This document shows positions 60,697 through 64,000 of a DNA stretch of 64,000 bases, piece after piece. The notes beneath the pieces were generated by a model, which saw only the letters and a list, made by a program, of their open reading frames with translations, did no database searches and was not told where the DNA came from. The stretch's first letter is position 1, and every line of letters begins with the position of its first letter. The DNA comes from Lentzea kentuckyensis. GTDB lineage: Bacteria; Actinomycetota; Actinomycetes; Mycobacteriales; Pseudonocardiaceae. A program made the position numbers and the translations under genes. Where the stretch lies: NCBI RefSeq assembly GCF_002150765.1, contig NZ_MUYM01000038.1, forward strand, positions 1-64,000, given 5' to 3'.

Positions 60697-63456
60697 ATGG
60701 CAACGCCACCACGAACCCGAGGAAGCGTCGGTTCCGGGACTCACGACGTGAGCGGCCTGATCGGCGACGCCGGCTTCGACCACGACCTGCTGACCGAACT
60801 CGCGCTCTCGGTCGGCGCCGCGGTGGTGTGGTGGCTCGACCTCGGCGCGGACCGGCTCGGCTGGATGCCGGGGCTCGACGTGGTGATCGGCGTGCCCGGC
60901 GCGGACTCCGACGCCGTCCGCGCCCGGCTGGCCGAGCTGGTCGCGCCGCTGACCGTGGCGGCGAAAGAGGCGCCGGCGTGGCAGGACTTCGACCTCGAAC
61001 AGCCCCTCGACACGCCGCTCGGCTCGCGCTGGCTCCAGTTCCGGGCACGGGTCTCGACCCACGGAACCGCCAGGGCCCTGGTCGGCGTCGTCGCCGACGT
61101 GACCCGGCGGCACACCCAGCAGCAGGAGCTCGCGGATCTCGCCGACCGCTACCGGCTCCTGGTGGACCACTCGCCGGACGCGATCGTGGTGCACGAGGCC
61201 GGCCGGCTCGTCTACGCGAACCCGGCGGCCATCCAGTTCGTGCGAGCCGGGGCCGACGACGAGGTCATCGGCCGTCCGATCACCGACTTCGTCCACCCGG
61301 ACTCGCGGCAGGAGATGCTGAGCCGGATCGCGAAGCTGACCGTGCCGGGCGCGACGAGCGACCCGGCGGAGGCCGTGCTGCTCAGGTTCGACGGTGGCAC
61401 CACCGACGTCGAGTCGGTGTCGGTGCGCACGACGTGGGAGGGCAGGCCGGCGTTCCAGGTGATCATGCGGGACGTCACCGAGCAGAAGGCGACCGCGGCG
61501 GCGCTGCGGCACCAGGCCGCGCTCGCCGAGCACGTCAGCGACGCGCTCATCGGCACCACCCCCGACGGCGTCGTGACGTGCTGGAACCTCAGCGCGGAGA
61601 AGGTCTACGACCGCAGCGCCGCCGACGCGATCGGGCTACCCATCGACCAGGTGGTGGGTGCACCGCTGGACCCGGTGGCGGTCCTGGAGGCTGGCGGCGT
61701 GGTGCAGGCGGTGCACCACAGACCCGACGGCGAGGCGCTGGCGGTGCGGGTGTCGGCCGCCCGGACGGCGGACGGGTACGTGCTGATCTGCGCGGACGAG
61801 ACCGCCCGCAAACGCGCGGAGCACCACTTCACGGCGGTGGTCGACGCCATCGGCGAGGGTGTGCTCGTCGTCGGCTCCACGGGCCTCGTCGAGTCCGTGA
61901 ACCCCGCTGCCGAACGGATCCTCGGCATCCGCGCCCGGGAGGTGATCGGCAAGTCCTCGTCGCTGACCGAGCTGTACGACGAGACCGGCAGGCCCATCCC
62001 GCCCACGCACTTCCCGTCCGCCATCACCAGGGCCACCGGCCGGGCGCAGCACGGGCGGATCGTCTGCGCGCGCCGCCCGGACGGCAGCCGCGTCTGGCTG
62101 TCGCTGAGCGCCCGCGCGCTCACCCACGAGGGAAAGCTGCCGTCGGCGACCGTCGTGTCGTTCACCGACATCACCGAACGCCGCCTGATCGACAGCCGGT
62201 TGGAGCACGAGGCGACGCACGACGCGCTGACCGGCCTGTGCAACCGCACGGTGACCATCAACCGGCTCAGCACGGCCGCGCGGGCGCACCGGTCCGGGCT
62301 CACCGCGGTGCTGTTCATCGACCTGGACAAGTTCAAGGTCATCAACGACTCCCTCGGTCACAGCGCTGGTGACGAGGTGCTGCGGGTCGTCGGCACGCGG
62401 CTGAGCCAGGGCTCCCGCCGCGGCGACGTCGTGGGCAGGCTCGGCGGCGACGAGTTCACCGTCATCGCCTACGGCGTGTCCGGCCCGGACGAGGCGACCG
62501 CCCTCGCGGACCACATCCGCGCCGAGCTCAACCGGCCGATCTCGGTGGACGGCCGGCTGCTGCACGTCGACGCGAGCATCGGCATCGTGCTCACCGAACC
62601 GACCGACCCGCGCGACGGCTCCGACCTGCTGCGCGACGCCGACCTCGCGATGTACCAGGCGAAGACCACGGGCCGCGGCCGCGTCGCGTTCTTCGACGTC
62701 GAGCTGCGCGACCGCATCCAGCGCCGCCTGCAGCTGGAGCAGGACCTGCGCAGGGCGCCGCTCGGCGACGAGCTGTGGCTCGCCTACCAGCCGATCGTCG
62801 ACCTCCGCACGAACCGGCGCACGGCCGTCGAGGGTCTGCTGCGCTGGACGCACCCCCGCTACGGCCTCATCTCCCCCGCGGAGTTCATCACGCTTGCCGA
62901 GGAAAGCGATCTGATCAACATCATCGGTGCCCACATGCTGCACGCCGCCACCAGGGAGATCGCCGAACTGGCGCCGGAGCTTCTGCTGACCGTGAACCTG
63001 TCGGCCCGCCAGCTCGACGACCCGTGGCTCGTGTCCGCGATCCGGCACGCCACCCACAAGGCGGGGCTGCCGCCCAGCTCGCTGTGCCTGGAGATCACCG
63101 AGAGCGCCCTGATGCGCGACCCGGCCCTGGCCGCCCGCACCCTCGCGGCGTTGCGCGAACTGGGCGTGCGGCTCGCGATCGACGACTTCGGCACCGGCTA
63201 CTCCTCGCTGGCCCAGCTGCTGACCCTGCCGCTGGACACGCTCAAGATCGATCGCTCCTTCACCGCGGGACTGGGCCGATCCGACGAGGCCGAGGCGATC
63301 GTAACGAGCATCATCGCCATGGCCCACGCGGTCGACCTGACCGTCGTCGCCGAGGGAGTCGAGCAGCCCGACCAGCTGGAGATCCTGCGGGCGCTCGGGT
63401 GCGACCAGGCCCAGGGATTCCTCCTCGGGAAGCCGGTACCGCTGGCCGCACTCTGA
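60697..63456 (+). CDS. PAS-GGDEF-EAL cyclic-di-GMP enzyme
   Basis: 919-aa cytosolic signalling protein. At least three PAS-like domains (about 145-260, 270-375, 380-495), then GGDEF at 583-587 in RLGGDEFTV with an intact inhibitory RxxD site (RRGD) five residues before it, and an EAL domain (about 690-919). EAL appears as EGL (E712) but the other catalytic residues are present: NLSARQL, EITES, DDFGTGYSSL, KIDRSF, AEGVE and QGFLLGKP. It could both make and degrade c-di-GMP. No transmembrane segment. The 200 bp upstream contain no gene. Confidence 0.93.
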   Translation: MATPPRTRGSVGSGTHDVSGLIGDAGFDHDLLTELALSVGAAVVWWLDLGADRLGWMPGLDVVIGVPGADSDAVRARLAELVAPLTVAAKEAPAWQDFDLEQPLDTPLGSRWLQFRARVSTHGTARALVGVVADVTRRHTQQQELADLADRYRLLVDHSPDAIVVHEAGRLVYANPAAIQFVRAGADDEVIGRPITDFVHPDSRQEMLSRIAKLTVPGATSDPAEAVLLRFDGGTTDVESVSVRTTWEGRPAFQVIMRDVTEQKATAAALRHQAALAEHVSDALIGTTPDGVVTCWNLSAEKVYDRSAADAIGLPIDQVVGAPLDPVAVLEAGGVVQAVHHRPDGEALAVRVSAARTADGYVLICADETARKRAEHHFTAVVDAIGEGVLVVGSTGLVESVNPAAERILGIRAREVIGKSSSLTELYDETGRPIPPTHFPSAITRATGRAQHGRIVCARRPDGSRVWLSLSARALTHEGKLPSATVVSFTDITERRLIDSRLEHEATHDALTGLCNRTVTINRLSTAARAHRSGLTAVLFIDLDKFKVINDSLGHSAGDEVLRVVGTRLSQGSRRGDVVGRLGGDEFTVIAYGVSGPDEATALADHIRAELNRPISVDGRLLHVDASIGIVLTEPTDPRDGSDLLRDADLAMYQAKTTGRGRVAFFDVELRDRIQRRLQLEQDLRRAPLGDELWLAYQPIVDLRTNRRTAVEGLLRWTHPRYGLISPAEFITLAEESDLINIIGAHMLHAATREIAELAPELLLTVNLSARQLDDPWLVSAIRHATHKAGLPPSSLCLEITESALMRDPALAARTLAALRELGVRLAIDDFGTGYSSLAQLLTLPLDTLKIDRSFTAGLGRSDEAEAIVTSIIAMAHAVDLTVVAEGVEQPDQLEILRALGCDQAQGFLLGKPVPLAAL

Positions 63457-63502
63457 CCGGTCGCCCGATCGTGTCCGCGGCCGCGAGGTACCGTGCCTGC
63501 GC

Positions 63503-64000
63503 ATGAGTGCTCGTTTCCAGGAACTCGACTACCGCCAGACCCCGCTCGGCGAACTCACCCTGCGCCGACGGCGTGACCCCGGCACCGGCGCGGACGTCCA
63601 CGAGATCAAGCTCAACGACGAGTTCCTGATGTCGAGCCTCTTCACCGTCGCCGAGGTCGAACTGGCCCGCCTCGCCCTCGCCGAACTCCCGCGCGAACCG
63701 CTGCAGGTGGTCGTGGGCGGTCTCGGCCTCGGCTACACGGCACAAACGGTGCTGGAGCACCAGAACGTCGGTTCGCTGCTGGTCGTCGACGCTCTCGCCG
63801 AGGTGATCGAATGGCACCAGCAGGGGCTCATCCCGGCAGGGAAGGCGCTCGCGGCCGACCCGCGCTGCCGGCTGGTCCACGGTGACTTCTTCGCCATGCT
63901 GCGCTCCGGCCAGGGCTTCGACCCGGAGACGCCCGGCAGGCTCTTCGACGCGATCGTCGTCGACATCGACCATTCGCCGCGCCATCTGCTGCACCCGTCG
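63503..64000 (+). CDS. Spermidine-synthase-like protein (partial, runs off window)
   Basis: First 166 codons of an open frame continuing past the window end. A Rossmann methyltransferase/aminopropyltransferase fold is suggested by VVVGGLGLGYTAQTVLEH (SAM-type motif I), VVDALAEVIEWHQQ and DAIVVDIDHSP. Such actinobacterial proteins are annotated as spermidine synthase-like. ATG 63503 is 46 bp after the c-di-GMP gene. Confidence 0.75.
   Translation, partial: MSARFQELDYRQTPLGELTLRRRRDPGTGADVHEIKLNDEFLMSSLFTVAEVELARLALAELPREPLQVVVGGLGLGYTAQTVLEHQNVGSLLVVDALAEVIEWHQQGLIPAGKALAADPRCRLVHGDFFAMLRSGQGFDPETPGRLFDAIVVDIDHSPRHLLHPS

Noticed and set aside
60594..62372. 592-codon plus-strand open frame overlapping the PAS-GGDEF-EAL gene
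   Set aside because: Arg/Gly-rich out-of-frame translation; the true frame carries GGDEF and EAL motifs.
62821..62840. EGL instead of EAL in the phosphodiesterase domain
   Set aside because: The catalytic Glu is retained and the middle residue varies naturally; all other active-site motifs are present.

Overview
The window is high-GC actinomycete DNA. Several traits point to Pseudonocardiales (Lentzea/Saccharothrix/Amycolatopsis-like): CBM2-bearing secreted glycosidases with Thr-rich linkers, a CebR-type operator, an AfsR/SARP regulator with a TTA codon, an iniBAC-like cluster, a DUF222-HNH gene and long GC-rich intergenic hairpins. The genus is inference. No rRNA, tRNA, CRISPR array or insertion sequence was seen.

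Layout. (1) 0-6.7 kb: plant-polymer degradation. A clan GH-A glycosidase and a GH5 cellulase, both with CBM2, follow a CebR-like operator. A GH10 xylanase has xylanase-type GAAA/TTTC palindromes upstream. A FMN reductase/TetR pair sits between them. (2) 6.8-12 kb: a secreted vanadium haloperoxidase-type protein, a small membrane protein, and a minus-strand operon (sigma factor, SDR, UMF1-type MFS, MerR). (3) 12-42 kb: a probable lipid/polyketide biosynthetic cluster. It has an AfsR/SARP regulator; a divergent minus-strand operon (SCO6745-like protein, flavin monooxygenase, membrane protein, degenerate SDR); and a tightly coupled plus-strand operon of about 24 kb. That operon encodes a FAD oxidoreductase, ACP, thioesterase, two PUFA-synthase-like megasynthases (KS-AT-ACP-KR-DH and KS-CLF-AT-DH-DH), a PfaD-like enoyl reductase, two diverged acyl-CoA dehydrogenases and a complete acetyl-CoA carboxylase (AccDA fusion, AccB, AccC). 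The operon could make its own malonyl-CoA, build a chain iteratively and desaturate it. The product is unknown, and no phosphopantetheinyl transferase is visible. (4) 42-44 kb: a DHA2-type exporter and a small secreted two-repeat protein. (5) 44-49 kb: a compact P450-RiPP-like locus. A 29-codon peptide gene with an aromatic-rich C-terminus lies between two cytochrome P450 genes, with a 13-bp hairpin after it and two PucR-type regulators downstream. (6) 49-58.6 kb: a DUF222-HNH gene, an iniBAC-like cell-envelope-stress cluster, and a divergent operon of a membrane-anchored Hsp70-like protein, a membrane protein and a LuxR regulator. (7) 58.6-64 kb: a solute-binding-like protein, a solo ketosynthase, a PAS-GGDEF-EAL protein and the start of a spermidine-synthase-like gene.

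The most notable items are the P450-flanked peptide gene, the single-ACP PUFA-synthase-like cluster with its own carboxylase, two independent tandem duplications of a stop/start gene junction (36.8 and 57.1 kb) that each created a chimeric mini-ORF, and a palindromic element inserted in frame in the acyltransferase domain of the first megasynthase.
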